From the IMG/VR virus record IMGVR_UViG_3300013102_000005, positions 1 through 64,000 of that record: a stretch of 64,000 bases of DNA. The stretch is one strand, 5' to 3'. The translations under genes and the position numbers were made by a program. Below, piece by piece: positions 7,539-15,876 of the stretch (positions are counted from its first letter, which is position 1; every line of letters begins with the position of its first letter). The notes beneath the pieces were generated by a model. It saw nothing but the letters and a program-made list of their open reading frames with translations. It ran no database searches and was not told where the DNA came from. This DNA comes from a virus.

Positions 7539-9692
7539 TCAGGCAGCGGTTGCCTTGGCTACGACGGCCGCCGAGTAGGCTTCAGCGGCCTGCTCGAACA
7601 GGTTCAGCAGGTCGGCATTGCCGTGGATCTGCTCATAGACCTGGGTCAGCGTCTGGGCCAGGGCCGGATCGGTCATGTCCTCGTTCCCGTCGATCACCGA
7701 TTGCAGCAGCGCGCGGGCGGCCTCCAGTTCGTCTGACACCACCGCTGCTGGGTCAGGCTGCACGGCCACAGTCTCTGGCACCGCAGGCATGGCAGCTACG
7801 GCCTTCGCTACCAGGGGCGGCACGATCTCGGCGAACTGCTCCGGCTGCCACGGCGCGACGTCGAGCTTATCCAACCCCTGGGCATCTACGCGGTAAAGCA
7901 TCAGGAACCGTCCATTGGCGGAGACCCGCAATTCGAAGCCTTGGCCGTCCGCGCGCACCGCCCGGAACTGGTCGGGAGCCGATTCGACAACGGTAAAGTC
8001 CTCGGGAAGTGCGGCGCGCGCCACGTCGTTCAGGAGCAAGGGGGTTGCCTGGCCCTCGGCGGTTGGCTCGGGCACGGCTACCGTTTCCACGCTCGCGTTC
8101 AGCTGGGTAGCCAACTGCTCGGGTGTGAGGGTGAGATCGTCCAGCACCTTGGTGGTGCCGTCGTCCACGAGCCAGGTCACCGCTACGACATTGGCACCCG
8201 CGCCCACGTTGCGGGTCTGGTGGCGCACGCTGTGATAGGAACCATCGACCACCTTCGTCAGCTCGATAGTGCGCAGCGGGCCGCCCCAGCCCAGGTCGCG
8301 CAGGGCATTGCGCACGGCGACGATGCGGCCAGCGAAAAAGCTGTCCAGCGCGTCCTGGTGCGCACGCTGGAGGCGGTCGTCGGCCAGCACCTGGGCATAG
8401 CCTTCCGGGCTCAGCGGATCGAACTGGCCAGGCGTGCGGCCGCTGGTATCGACCGCGCCTTGTTCGTCGCCAGGCTGGACGGCCTGGGTGTTGCGCTTGG
8501 CCTGCACCTGGGTGGTCAGGTCCTCGATCTCCGCTTCCAGGGCCTGGAGCTCCTGCTCTTTGCTGGCCACCTGCTGACGGCTGTCCTCGATCGCCTGCAT
8601 GCGCTGCGCCCGGCCCTCGTTGGCCTTCTGGAATCGCGCGCTGTTCTTCTCGGCCAGACGCATGATTCGCCGCGCCACTTCGCGCGGGTTGAGGTCCAGG
8701 CCCTTCTCGGGCGCCACCAGGATGGTGATGTCCATCTTGTTGAGCATCCACTTCCAGCTAACCAGCTCATCGGTCGGCAGGATCCTGTCGGGGGTGGCGT
8801 CAGGGTTGTGAAACCAGATGGCCACGCTCTGTCCATCGCTCAGCTCATAGACCGCGCAGATGTTGGTGGTGCCGCGCTGCTTGAACGGCTCGGTGACCTG
8901 CAAGGCAACCGGCTTCACCTTGTCGCCGGCGCTGTCCATGATCCGCTGGAGCTGCTCCATCTTGATCTGGAGCTTGGAGCTGATCACCACCATGGCATCG
9001 AGCGCCTCGAAGCCATCGGCGTCCTCCATGATGTCGGCGATGGTGCAGGCGTCCAGCAGCAGGTCGGCATCATCGGCCCGGCGAAGGCCGTAGATCAGGC
9101 CTGCCAGATTGGCCTCGACCGGCATCGCGGCGCTGTCCCAAGAAATGGTGCTCATGTCGTTCTCGCTATCGAAGGGCAGCGCCGCAGCGCTGAAGGGGAT
9201 GGAGTGGTCGCCGTATTTCAGCCACCAGCGAAACTGGCCCAGGGTGGCGCCGATGATCGCGCCCAGGCCCTGCCAGCCACGCTCGTAGCTGCCCAGATAG
9301 GCCTGGCGCGCGGAGTCCTCGTCGGTGAACCCCAGCATCACCTTGTGCTCGTCGAAGCCACCGCTACGGCTGTTCTGGTTCACCACGAACACGCGCGTCG
9401 ATTCCGGCACCGGCCCGACGAATACGTCCACCGGATCGCCGTCGGCCCCGCGCGTACCGGTGATGTCGCCATAGTGGGCCTGCATCACCACCGACCAGGG
9501 CTTGCCATCCTGCTTGCCGATGCGGTGCTGGCCCTTGGGCGTCTCGATGGCGATTGGCAGCCCATGGAGCTGGAGGCGCCCCTTGCGGTAGTTGCCGGCC
9601 TGGAGCTGGGCGGGTGTGGGATGCGCGCTGGAGCCATGGCCCAGTGCCCCGGCATGGGCGCCGCGCTGGATTGCCGAGTAGAGGTCTGTCAT
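7539..9692 (-). CDS. Polyvalent virion protein: pyrophosphatase-like (InPase) plus DarA N-terminal-like domains
   Basis: This is a 717-residue modular protein. Residues about 30-160 form an inorganic-pyrophosphatase-like module (AGNYRKGRLQLHG, then GADGDPVDVFVG at 82-93, matching the class I PPase DGDPxD signature, and FDEHKVMLGF). Residues about 240-350 (VYELSDGQSVAIWFHNPD, LVSWKWMLNKMD, REVARRIMRLAEKNSARF) resemble the 'defence against restriction A' N-terminal domain of phage P1 DarA. A coiled coil (350-410) and an unassigned C-terminal half follow. P1 Dar proteins are packaged internally and protect incoming DNA from restriction; a similar role here is likely but inferred. A late-type element lies 45 bp upstream. 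Confidence 0.75.
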   Translation of the reverse strand: MTDLYSAIQRGAHAGALGHGSSAHPTPAQLQAGNYRKGRLQLHGLPIAIETPKGQHRIGKQDGKPWSVVMQAHYGDITGTRGADGDPVDVFVGPVPESTRVFVVNQNSRSGGFDEHKVMLGFTDEDSARQAYLGSYERGWQGLGAIIGATLGQFRWWLKYGDHSIPFSAAALPFDSENDMSTISWDSAAMPVEANLAGLIYGLRRADDADLLLDACTIADIMEDADGFEALDAMVVISSKLQIKMEQLQRIMDSAGDKVKPVALQVTEPFKQRGTTNICAVYELSDGQSVAIWFHNPDATPDRILPTDELVSWKWMLNKMDITILVAPEKGLDLNPREVARRIMRLAEKNSARFQKANEGRAQRMQAIEDSRQQVASKEQELQALEAEIEDLTTQVQAKRNTQAVQPGDEQGAVDTSGRTPGQFDPLSPEGYAQVLADDRLQRAHQDALDSFFAGRIVAVRNALRDLGWGGPLRTIELTKVVDGSYHSVRHQTRNVGAGANVVAVTWLVDDGTTKVLDDLTLTPEQLATQLNASVETVAVPEPTAEGQATPLLLNDVARAALPEDFTVVESAPDQFRAVRADGQGFELRVSANGRFLMLYRVDAQGLDKLDVAPWQPEQFAEIVPPLVAKAVAAMPAVPETVAVQPDPAAVVSDELEAARALLQSVIDGNEDMTDPALAQTLTQVYEQIHGNADLLNLFEQAAEAYSAAVVAKATAA

Positions 9693-9733
9693 GCCCTCAT
9701 CATGAGGGCGCGACTTACCTCGAATGAGGGGTC

Positions 9734-9741
9734 ATTTCCGA
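9734..9741 (-). promoter_or_regulatory. Late-type element TCGGAAAT
   Basis: Minus-strand TCGGAAAT lies between the terminator at 9753-9775 and the ATG of the polyvalent gene at 9692, 42 bp upstream of it. Confidence 0.35.
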
Positions 9742-9752
9742 ATTGCGGATAC

Positions 9753-9775
9753 AGAAAGGCCGCCCGAAGGCGGCC
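9753..9775 (-). terminator. Rho-independent terminator
   Basis: Minus-strand GGCCGCC, loop TTCG, GGCGGCC is followed by TTTCTG. The seven-base-pair stem with a stable tetraloop ends the transcript carrying the genes at 9797-10909. Confidence 0.85.
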
Positions 9776-9796
9776 CGGTGTGGCTATGCCACAAAA

Positions 9797-10027
9797 TCAG
9801 GCAGAGGCGGCTTGGCCTCCGCGACGAGTCTGCTTTTTCTTCGCAGATACAGGCCCGGCGAGCGGGCCAGCGGGCTCTAGTTCAACACCCCGCGCAGCGG
9901 CTACAGCAAGCATCTGCCGCTGCGACATGCTGACAGTGCCAATTCGAGCCTCGGCGTAAGCTCGCAGCTCCGCCATTTTCTTCTCTTTGGTGGCCTTCGC
10001 GGCCTTCTGTCTATCGAGTCGGGACAT
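9797..10027 (-). CDS. Small basic Lys/Arg-rich protein
   Basis: This is a 76-residue basic protein (MSRLDRQKAAKATKEKKMAE... ending KKKQTRRGGQAASA). ATG 10027 is chosen over GTG 10033 because GGAGG lies about 6 nt upstream of it. Basic ends and a helical middle suggest nucleic-acid or protein binding, but no family is recognised. It is the last gene before the terminator at 9753-9775. Confidence 0.65.
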   Translation of the reverse strand: MSRLDRQKAAKATKEKKMAELRAYAEARIGTVSMSQRQMLAVAAARGVELEPAGPLAGPVSAKKKQTRRGGQAASA

Positions 10028-10054
10028 ACGCACCTCCAGTAGATAGATTGCCTA

Positions 10055-10600
10055 TCATCCTACGGCCAGGTCGATGGGCTTGACAAGCTCGTTGTCTTGG
10101 TTGTAGTCGAATCCCAAATCTTTATAGAGGCGAACGACGCCAGGCAACGGCTGGGGAATGAGGATGCTCGGTAGATCGATTAGCTTCGCGTAGTCCTCTA
10201 CGGCCGTGATCATCATTGCGGCCACAAACCCCTTGAGGGGGTGCGATGCGTCAGGATGCCCCTCCACAAGCATCAGCTTGATTCGGAACTTGCTTCTTTT
10301 GGGCGTAGCAAAGCAGAGCCCACACAGGGTCTGGCCGTGCCATAGCGAGAGACTGATGGCCTTCGGGTGCCCTCTACCGCGCCTCGGCACGTCCAGCCAC
10401 TGGTCTTTGAAGTAGCTATGAGACCAGTCGTTCATCCGCTTGAGTGCGTTATGGTCGATGCTGTCATAGCGGATCAATTCGGGCGAAATGACCTTCTTCA
10501 CCACAGCTGGATCCTGCTGGATCTTTCGCTGCGTGATTTCACGAGAAATTATCGCTATCTCTCGATAATGCTTACGCACGTTGCGCGGTCGTTCTGCCAT
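10055..10600 (-). CDS. GNAT-fold N-acetyltransferase-like protein
   Basis: This is a 181-residue protein. The central LSLWHGQTLCGLCFATPKR strand pair, an acetyl-CoA-loop-like LVEGHPDASHPLKGFVAAMM helix, and the C-terminal VRLYKDLGFDY motif, which resembles the terminal strand-helix of GNAT enzymes, support the call. The target is unknown. It sits between a small basic protein and an operator-controlled gene. The assignment rests on motif shape rather than a strong family match; a catalytically inactive GNAT is possible. Confidence 0.55.
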   Translation of the reverse strand: MAERPRNVRKHYREIAIISREITQRKIQQDPAVVKKVISPELIRYDSIDHNALKRMNDWSHSYFKDQWLDVPRRGRGHPKAISLSLWHGQTLCGLCFATPKRSKFRIKLMLVEGHPDASHPLKGFVAAMMITAVEDYAKLIDLPSILIPQPLPGVVRLYKDLGFDYNQDNELVKPIDLAVG

Positions 10601-10636
10601 CCCTGTACCCCTTTCTGCATAGCGACACAGTCTGGC

Positions 10637-10909
10637 TTAGCAGCGGACCACTTCCAATAGCACCCATGGCTGATAGCCAGCCTTGCGAGCGGCCTTCTCG
10701 GCGTTCATGCGCGCCTCAAATTCGCTGATGGTGTCGTCCTCGTGCTCGAAGCGGTAGCAGATGCCGCCGCCAGGCTTGCGCACTGAGAGCACGACCTTGA
10801 TGCGCGGGCGCCGCTGTCCGTTGGTGCGCACGACGGGTTTCGCGGACGGGAGGGGAATCGGAAGGCCCAGGGCCTCGCGCATCATGGTTTCGGTGAGCAT
10901 CACTTGCAT
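10637..10909 (-). CDS. Small hypothetical protein, first gene of a divergent pair
   Basis: This is a 90-residue protein (MQVMLTETMMREALGLPIPL...) with a basic middle and an IKVVLSVRKPGGGICYRFEH beta-like segment; no family recognised. ATG 10909 fits the start because a strong promoter (-35 TTGCGG, 18 bp, -10 TATAAA) with an embedded 12-bp operator ends just upstream. The longer frame to 10993 would place the start inside the promoter. Likely regulated by the factor that binds the palindrome family. Confidence 0.65.
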   Translation of the reverse strand: MQVMLTETMMREALGLPIPLPSAKPVVRTNGQRRPRIKVVLSVRKPGGGICYRFEHEDDTISEFEARMNAEKAARKAGYQPWVLLEVVRC

Positions 10910-10937
10910 GGGAGCGTCCTGCTTGAAGAGTGATAAA

Positions 10938-10967
10938 TTTATAGCACCTGCTAAAATAATCCCGCAA
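10938..10967 (-). promoter_or_regulatory. Sigma70-like promoter for the 10909 gene
   Basis: Minus strand: TTGCGG (10967-10962), an 18-bp spacer, TATAAA (10943-10938). The palindrome TAGCACCTGCTA fills the end of the spacer, so protein bound there would block or reshape the promoter. The -35 is identical to that of the XRE regulator gene. Confidence 0.6.
10942..10953. promoter_or_regulatory. 12-bp operator TAGCACCTGCTA
   Basis: This is a perfect member of the TAGCA-NN-TGCTA family, lying in the intergenic region between divergent genes starting at 10909 (minus) and 11015 (plus), so it could control both. Confidence 0.6.
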
Positions 10968-11014
10968 GCTATTTGCTCTTCATCCCAGATCAAGCCCGTG
11001 CAAGGTGCCGTCGC

Positions 11015-11503
11015 ATGTCCGATCAGAAAGACCCCAATCTACAGCTGTTCCACGTGAGCATTGCGGGCCACTACGGGCCGCCGGTGACCTTGGCCTGCTC
11101 CATCGTCGAGGACACAAACGTCTTGGTCATCGCCCGAGAGGAACCGTTCAAAGAGCGGCGTGATGCGGGATATGCGCTGATCACCAATCAGGACTTGCCG
11201 GAGCGTGACTGGCTGTTCGCCGACGATCATGTTCGAGACTCCATCAATAGCTTCTTCGCCCGGACATCCCGAAGCACCATCGCCATCGTCAATAGCCTTC
11301 AGCGGCATTCACCAGCGCAGGGGATCCAGAAGGACAGCTTTGACGAGCACGGACCTCGGTATCGCCTGATACGAGAAATCACCAATGGCCAGATAGCCGT
11401 GCTAGCTGCTTGCGGATTTGCCGACATCCAGTCCAGCGTCATCCTGGCCCAGTCGCTGGCCGACGACTTTATGGACCTCTACGACATCTACACGATCTCC
11501 TGA
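11015..11503 (+). CDS. Hypothetical protein on the plus strand, divergent from 10909
   Basis: This is a 162-residue acidic soluble protein (MSDQKDPNLQLFHVSIAGHY...). ATG 11015 has AAGGTG about 8 nt upstream; the longer frame from 10973 overlaps the promoter region. Contains ALITNQDLPERDWLFADDHV and a C-terminal helix SSVILAQSLADDFMDLYDIY. I recognise no family. It is one of only three plus-strand genes, and codon use looks ordinary for the phage, unlike the two AT-rich inserts. A divergent partner facing away from an operator often encodes a regulator or a countering activity, but nothing in the sequence proves that. Confidence 0.7.
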   Translation: MSDQKDPNLQLFHVSIAGHYGPPVTLACSIVEDTNVLVIAREEPFKERRDAGYALITNQDLPERDWLFADDHVRDSINSFFARTSRSTIAIVNSLQRHSPAQGIQKDSFDEHGPRYRLIREITNGQIAVLAACGFADIQSSVILAQSLADDFMDLYDIYTIS

Positions 11504-11548
11504 CAGCAGAAGGCCCGCACACGGCAGGCCTCATTCATCATCTGTCAT

Positions 11549-11580
11549 ACGGATGACGTCATGGGTCATTCCTCATCCGT
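11549..11580. promoter_or_regulatory. Inverted repeat ACGGATGA...TCATCCGT with embedded ATGACGTCAT palindrome
   Basis: An 8-bp inverted repeat (11549-11556 with 11573-11580) overlaps the 10-bp palindrome ATGACGTCAT (11553-11562). It lies between the convergent stops at 11503 and 11605, so it may be a bidirectional terminator-like hairpin or a protein site. There is no T-run. Confidence 0.35.
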
Positions 11581-11604
11581 GTGAGGTCAGAACCCTCGTA
11601 GTCG

Positions 11605-12372
11605 TCACGCGGCATGCTCGATCTCCTCCCCGAGCTTAGCCAGGGCGGCCCGGAACGACTCTGCGTTGCGCTCACACAGCTCGGCCTGCTCTTCTTCACC
11701 CTCGGCGCGCCAGATGGGCGCGTTAGTCTCGACGCTGTGCAGTGCGATTCCCAGCACCGTCCGGGCGGACTCCAGTTCGGCGCTATCGAGCATTTCCCCT
11801 GCATCCAGGCGGACCAGCAGCGCATCAGCCTGCTGATCGTTCACGGCATCGAGGACCAGCATCGGTGCCTCACCGGCGCCGGCATCGTCCAGGGCAATGC
11901 CGAGTTCAGTTCGCAGGTTGTCACGGGTAGTCCTGGCTTCCAGGATGCGCTGGTCCAAATAGGTCACGCGCTCGGCCAGCGCTTGCTGGAGACGTGGAGC
12001 GGCCGTGCGAACGGACTTCGGTAGCTCAGCCCTTTGCCTGGCCAGCATGGCCTGGAACCGTTTTTCGTTGGCGCGCGCGGCGGCAGCGATCTCGGCCACG
12101 GCTTCCAGACCGCTCTGGTTCTTGATCGGCAGGTCGCGCTTGTTGAGCAGGACGCGGAAGATGTCGCCGGTCTGCTTCACTTGGAGCGCGATGGTCTGGC
12201 CGCTTGCCAGGGTCAGCAGCGCCTGGCGGAAGCTGATACCGGCACGACGCTGGACGCGCGGATCGAACGAGGTTTGCGCCACTGGCTGGCCAGCCCGCAG
12301 CATGGCCTGGCTGACGCGCTTGAGCGAGCGCTGGGCGTCGCTGGGATTGTCGAAGTCGAACAGAAGATCCAT
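11605..12372 (-). CDS. Dar/polyvalent-like accessory virion protein
   Basis: This is a 255-residue protein. Its N-terminal half has SFDPRVQRRAGISFRQALLT, SGQTIALQVKQTGDIFRVLL and DLPIKNQ, a pattern I associate with small proteins linked to phage polyvalent/DarA-type modules; the C-terminal half is a long coiled coil (about 95-150) and an acidic helical tail. It lies between the spike gene and the InPase/DarA-like gene, which supports a packaged-protein role. The family name is uncertain and no catalytic residues are evident. Confidence 0.5.
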   Translation of the reverse strand: MDLLFDFDNPSDAQRSLKRVSQAMLRAGQPVAQTSFDPRVQRRAGISFRQALLTLASGQTIALQVKQTGDIFRVLLNKRDLPIKNQSGLEAVAEIAAAARANEKRFQAMLARQRAELPKSVRTAAPRLQQALAERVTYLDQRILEARTTRDNLRTELGIALDDAGAGEAPMLVLDAVNDQQADALLVRLDAGEMLDSAELESARTVLGIALHSVETNAPIWRAEGEEEQAELCERNAESFRAALAKLGEEIEHAA

Positions 12373-12444
12373 GGGCAGGGTCTCGAAGGATTTGCCCTAT
12401 GGTGCCGCGCCTGCCGCCCGCCGGCGGACGCACCTTTCCGGCCC

Positions 12445-12960
12445 CTACATCGGCGGACCGACTGGCGCCCCGTCGCCCTGCTCTAGGTGACTATGCTCCT
12501 GGGCGCTGATGCCGTCGGAGGTCATGTCGCCACCCGTTTGGGTCACCGGCCCCTTGATGGTGTGTTGGCTCGCGATCTGGGCGATCGCCTCGGCGGTGAG
12601 CTCCAGCACCGAGCCGCCGACTTGCAGCTTGATCGACTTCCCGGCCTTGATCAGGACGGTGTCGTCCGCAATGAGGGTGAAATTGTCGTGCTCCCAGTGG
12701 CGGGTGCCGACCATGTTCACATCCTGCTGGGCGCGAAAGCCGGTGATGATCGGATAGCGCGGGTCCCCGCTGATGAACGCCACCCAGACCTTGTCGCCGG
12801 GCCTGATGCGGATCTCCGTGTCCTCGCCTCGATCACCGATCGGCAGCTCGATCTCGGCGATCAGGTTGGCGCCCGCGCCATCAGTGAGGCCCGGCAGCTG
12901 GACCTCGCAAGTCTTGGCGCCGCGCGTGTAGGCGGCCACGACAGCAGGATAGCGGCTCAC
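12445..12960 (-). CDS. Baseplate spike (gpV/gp45-like)
   Basis: This is a 171-residue protein. An N-terminal OB-fold-like part (CEVQLPGLTDGAGANLIAEI, then IRPGDKVWVAFISGDPRYPI) is followed by a beta-rich stretch (HDNFTLIADDTVLIKAGKSI) and an apex-like C-terminus with EHSH near 155, a His-x-His-type metal site expected at spike tips, then GAPVGPP. This matches the P2 gpV / baseplate assembly protein V family that pierces the outer membrane on sheath contraction. The start overlaps the hub gene's stop (ATGA), consistent with coupled production of hub and spike. Confidence 0.8.
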   Translation of the reverse strand: MSRYPAVVAAYTRGAKTCEVQLPGLTDGAGANLIAEIELPIGDRGEDTEIRIRPGDKVWVAFISGDPRYPIITGFRAQQDVNMVGTRHWEHDNFTLIADDTVLIKAGKSIKLQVGGSVLELTAEAIAQIASQHTIKGPVTQTGGDMTSDGISAQEHSHLEQGDGAPVGPPM

Positions 12961-13850
12961 GTCGAGAGATCTCCGACCCAGAAGCGGGACAGGGTTTCGG
13001 TAATGCCCTCGCGCGCCCGGAAGCGGTGGGCGCCGGTGATAACCAGCTGCTTGATGCCATTGACGTCCACCACGTCGCCAGCGCGGATGTGCTGGGCCAT
13101 CTGGGAGTTGATGATCCGACGGGTCACCGCCACCCGGCTCAAGTTGTAGAGCATCCGCTCATCATGGTGCGGCATGAAGGCGACCCGACGGGGGATGTCG
13201 TAGTTGCCGCGCACGATGGCGCCGCCACTGTTGACCGAGTAGCCCATGGGGATCTCGTGCCGTTCGAGCAGCTCACTGCCCTGGGCGGCGCTGGAATCGA
13301 ACTGACCAATGCTGTCCACCGGCTCCTGCTGGAGCAGGTTCTGGAGGCGCTCGATGGACATCCGCCCTTCGCGCAGCACCATGGCTGCGCCTTCCTCCTG
13401 TAGGGCGATGGCCAGCGGATAGGTCGGCACGTCGCCGACCAGGGCAGCGAAGCGCGCCACGGTGAAGTCGTTGCCAATGTTCACCCGCGCGCCGCAGGCC
13501 AAGTAGAGGGCGCCGAGCGAGGCCTTGTGCTGGATCACCGCGCGACTACGCGGGCCGGCCAGCGCCTCGAAGCCTTCCAGGAATGCGGTGTAGGTGCCGA
13601 CTTGCAGCGCGTCCTCGCCCTGCACCAGGCCGGCGGGGTGGCCACGCTCGCGTTTCACGATCACGTACTTGAGGTGCTCACGGCCGCACCAGACGGGGGT
13701 GCGGTCGGCCAGCTTGGCCTCCAAGCCGCTCTTGAGCCGCACCGAAAACTCAAGAGTGCGCGGCACCGGGGCGAGGTCCGTCCGCAGGACGGTCTCCAGC
13801 AGCAGGTCGCCGGGCAGCTGGTCCTTGCCGTCGTTGAGGTAGACGTTCAC
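12957..13850 (-). CDS. Baseplate hub protein (gp27/gpD-like)
   Basis: This 297-residue protein starts with GTG at 13850 overlapping the upstream stop as GTGA. Features: VPRTLEFSVRLKSGLEAKL strand at the N-terminus, central helical insert, and C-terminal AGDVVDVNGIKQLVITGAHR with TLSRFWVGDL, typical of hub proteins that form the tube-like collar above the spike. Its place directly upstream of the spike gene is the standard hub-spike order. The family call is by fold pattern and synteny. Confidence 0.7.
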   Translation of the reverse strand: MNVYLNDGKDQLPGDLLLETVLRTDLAPVPRTLEFSVRLKSGLEAKLADRTPVWCGREHLKYVIVKRERGHPAGLVQGEDALQVGTYTAFLEGFEALAGPRSRAVIQHKASLGALYLACGARVNIGNDFTVARFAALVGDVPTYPLAIALQEEGAAMVLREGRMSIERLQNLLQQEPVDSIGQFDSSAAQGSELLERHEIPMGYSVNSGGAIVRGNYDIPRRVAFMPHHDERMLYNLSRVAVTRRIINSQMAQHIRAGDVVDVNGIKQLVITGAHRFRAREGITETLSRFWVGDLST

Positions 13851-14632
13851 GCCGGCGCTCGCGTGGTGCCACTGGAGGTCGTGCGGATCACGGTGCCCAG
13901 GTTGACGTTGACCGCCTCGATCTCCTGCACCAGCGGATAGCCTGGAGGATTGTTGGTGCTGCCGTCGTTAAGCTCGCCGACCTTGGGCGCGTCGAAGAGC
14001 GGCGTGGTGACCTTGAGGGTGAAGTCGCCGGCCAGCACGGTCATGTTCTTGGCTTCGCCAGCCACCATGAACGCCATGTCGGGGTTCTCGATCACCGCAG
14101 GCGCCTGGACGGTGTACTGCCCGAACCGATGCTCTGCGGTGATGTGGCGGTTCTCGCCGAAGTCGCCCAGGAACATGGCGAACTGGGCGGCCAGGCTCCG
14201 GGCGCTCTGCTTGTCGGCCGCGAAGATCGCCACCTGCACGCGCACGTCGTGCATGGCGGTGCGCAGGCCGTAGTAGGAGCGGGGCTGTCCTGCTGGGGCG
14301 CCCTGGGCCTCGCTGAAGGTGACCAGCTGGCGTGGCATGGGGCGGGCGCCCCAGTCGCCACCGGTGCCCACGTAGTCGCGGGCCAGGGCGAAGATCACTA
14401 CCGGCAGCTTGGCGTTGGCGCCATGCTCGCCCTGCTGATCGCGTCGGTAGGCTTTGAGCATTTCCTCCGCATCCTCGCTCATGCGGCCCGGCGCGAGCTT
14501 GACGGCGAACTTGCAGCCTCGCGTGGCGAACTCCTGCACGGCGGCCGTATCGCCGTAGATACCCGCGTACCAGCGGGCCATCAGCTTGGCCACCGCCAGG
14601 TCGAGGGGGAACATTTCGCCATTCTGGCTCAT
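13847..14632 (-). CDS. Baseplate/tail-associated structural protein, family unassigned
   Basis: This is a 261-residue protein (MSQNGEMFPLDLAVAKLMAR...). ATG 14632 overlaps the upstream gene's stop (ATGA), favouring it over the longer frame to 14800. It contains a beta-rich C-terminal part (MTVLAGDFTLKVTTPLFDAP, NVNLGTVIRTTSSG) and an N-terminal helical part. It is translationally coupled to the hub gene, so it most likely forms part of the baseplate or tail end. It could be a tail-completion type protein; I cannot name the family. Confidence 0.6.
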   Translation of the reverse strand: MSQNGEMFPLDLAVAKLMARWYAGIYGDTAAVQEFATRGCKFAVKLAPGRMSEDAEEMLKAYRRDQQGEHGANAKLPVVIFALARDYVGTGGDWGARPMPRQLVTFSEAQGAPAGQPRSYYGLRTAMHDVRVQVAIFAADKQSARSLAAQFAMFLGDFGENRHITAEHRFGQYTVQAPAVIENPDMAFMVAGEAKNMTVLAGDFTLKVTTPLFDAPKVGELNDGSTNNPPGYPLVQEIEAVNVNLGTVIRTTSSGTTRAPA

Positions 14633-15144
14633 GGGTTCAACTCGGAAGTCAGGACATCGCTCGATAGTAGGGCGCGCATCGCCGGCGTCAGGACCTCGCT
14701 TTCCCGGCCCCAGGGAAACTCCAGCATCCAGAGGTGCTGCGGCGTAATCCGCCAGACCAGGTCCTTGCGAAACAGCGGCCAGCCGGCGGCATCGAAGCAC
14801 CAGGACACCAGCTCCGAACAGAACCAGCGCTCACGGTCCTGCCAGTTGCGCGCACGGGTCATCAGACCGACGATGCCGGCGAAGTCGTAGGGCTTGCCGT
14901 ACTGCGTGTAGCAGGCCGTCAGCACCCGCCGGGGCTCCGGGCAAGGGACCCGCACGATCTGGAAGGCGCTCACCTCGGCCAGGCGCTCCGTCAGGGGCGT
15001 GCGCCGCACGCCGCCGGGGAGGGCGCCAATGACACCCTCGCCGTCGATGAACTCGACGTGAGACCAGGGCGAGCCGGTGAACAGGCGGACGGCCAGCGAG
15101 TGGAGCGTGCGTGTGCGGCTGAACAGCAGCTTGATCTCGCCCAT
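14629..15144 (-). CDS. NlpC/P60-like permuted cysteine hydrolase (tail-associated)
   Basis: This is a 171-residue protein. SPWSHVEF places a catalytic His at residue 29 and RWFCSELVSW a catalytic Cys at 109, the circularly permuted order (His before Cys) of YiiX/YaeF-type NlpC/P60 enzymes; YGKPYDF lies between. Such enzymes cut peptide or amide bonds, in phages often cell-wall cross-links, and this one is embedded in the baseplate operon with ATGA coupling to the next gene. A local wall-digesting role during injection is inferred. Confidence 0.7.
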   Translation of the reverse strand: MGEIKLLFSRTRTLHSLAVRLFTGSPWSHVEFIDGEGVIGALPGGVRRTPLTERLAEVSAFQIVRVPCPEPRRVLTACYTQYGKPYDFAGIVGLMTRARNWQDRERWFCSELVSWCFDAAGWPLFRKDLVWRITPQHLWMLEFPWGRESEVLTPAMRALLSSDVLTSELNP

Positions 15145-15147
15145 GGG

Positions 15148-15834
15148 TCAGTCCGCCTTGGAGGAGAACTGCACGCGCAGCGTGAAGGCCTTATCGAGGT
15201 CGTCGCTGTCCTGGACCTGGCTGGCGTGCTCGGGCTTGATCTTGTAGCCTAGGGTCATCTGGTAGACGGTGCCATCCTCGTTCAGGCGCACGCGCCGGTA
15301 GCCGTAGTAGACGCGGCCGGTCGTGCGGTGCGTGGCGCGGCAGAAGTACCAGCCTTCCACCACCGGCGCCTTGTCGGTGATGCCCATGTGAGGGCCCCAC
15401 CAGTCCAAGTCGCAATCGTTGATGTAGCAGGCCAGCAGCGAACTGGTGCGCTTGGCCCAGTTGAAGGGGTTGCGGCAGAGCCAGAGGTAGACGTTCCAGC
15501 GGGCGCGCTCGCGTCCCTTGCAGCGCGCGCTGGTCTTGCCACTCGGCTCGCCATACAGGCCGTCCTCGTAATTGCACCAGGGGCGCAGCCAGGCCCAGGC
15601 GCTGTTGGCGTACTCCCACCAGCCGGAGGCCCCTTGGGCGATGTATCGGGCGTCGTGGCGGGCTGCTAGCGGCTTGCCCTGGGGGTGCTTGGTCTGCACC
15701 TTGGCCGTCAACGCCACCAGGATGCCCATGGGGAAGTAGGTCAGCAGGACGCCGAGGAACAGGAGGGCGCCGACCCAGCACCACTGCCAGAAGGCAGCCA
15801 GCCGGTAGCGCAACGGGACGTCAGAAAAAGACAT
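15148..15834 (-). CDS. Conserved phage membrane-anchored protein (DUF7338-like)
   Basis: This is a 228-residue protein. A hydrophobic N-terminal segment, roughly residues 13-40 (WCWVGALLFLGVLLTYFPMG and beyond), is followed by a Trp/Cys-rich soluble part (GWWEYANSAWAWLRPWCNYED, WNVYLWLCRNPFNWAKR). ATG 15834 has GAGG upstream. It resembles a conserved phage family found beside tail genes, with no known activity. A late-type element lies about 66 bp upstream. Membrane topology and tail context suggest an envelope function, but it may simply be virion-associated. Confidence 0.6.
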   Translation of the reverse strand: MSFSDVPLRYRLAAFWQWCWVGALLFLGVLLTYFPMGILVALTAKVQTKHPQGKPLAARHDARYIAQGASGWWEYANSAWAWLRPWCNYEDGLYGEPSGKTSARCKGRERARWNVYLWLCRNPFNWAKRTSSLLACYINDCDLDWWGPHMGITDKAPVVEGWYFCRATHRTTGRVYYGYRRVRLNEDGTVYQMTLGYKIKPEHASQVQDSDDLDKAFTLRVQFSSKAD

Positions 15835-15876
15835 GGGCGAACCTCGGAGATTGAGTGTTCGCCCATGGTGAGGGGA

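Noticed and set aside
7941-9959. 672-residue plus-strand frame
   Set aside because: Antisense shadow of the InPase/DarA-like gene; crosses a terminator and two genes.
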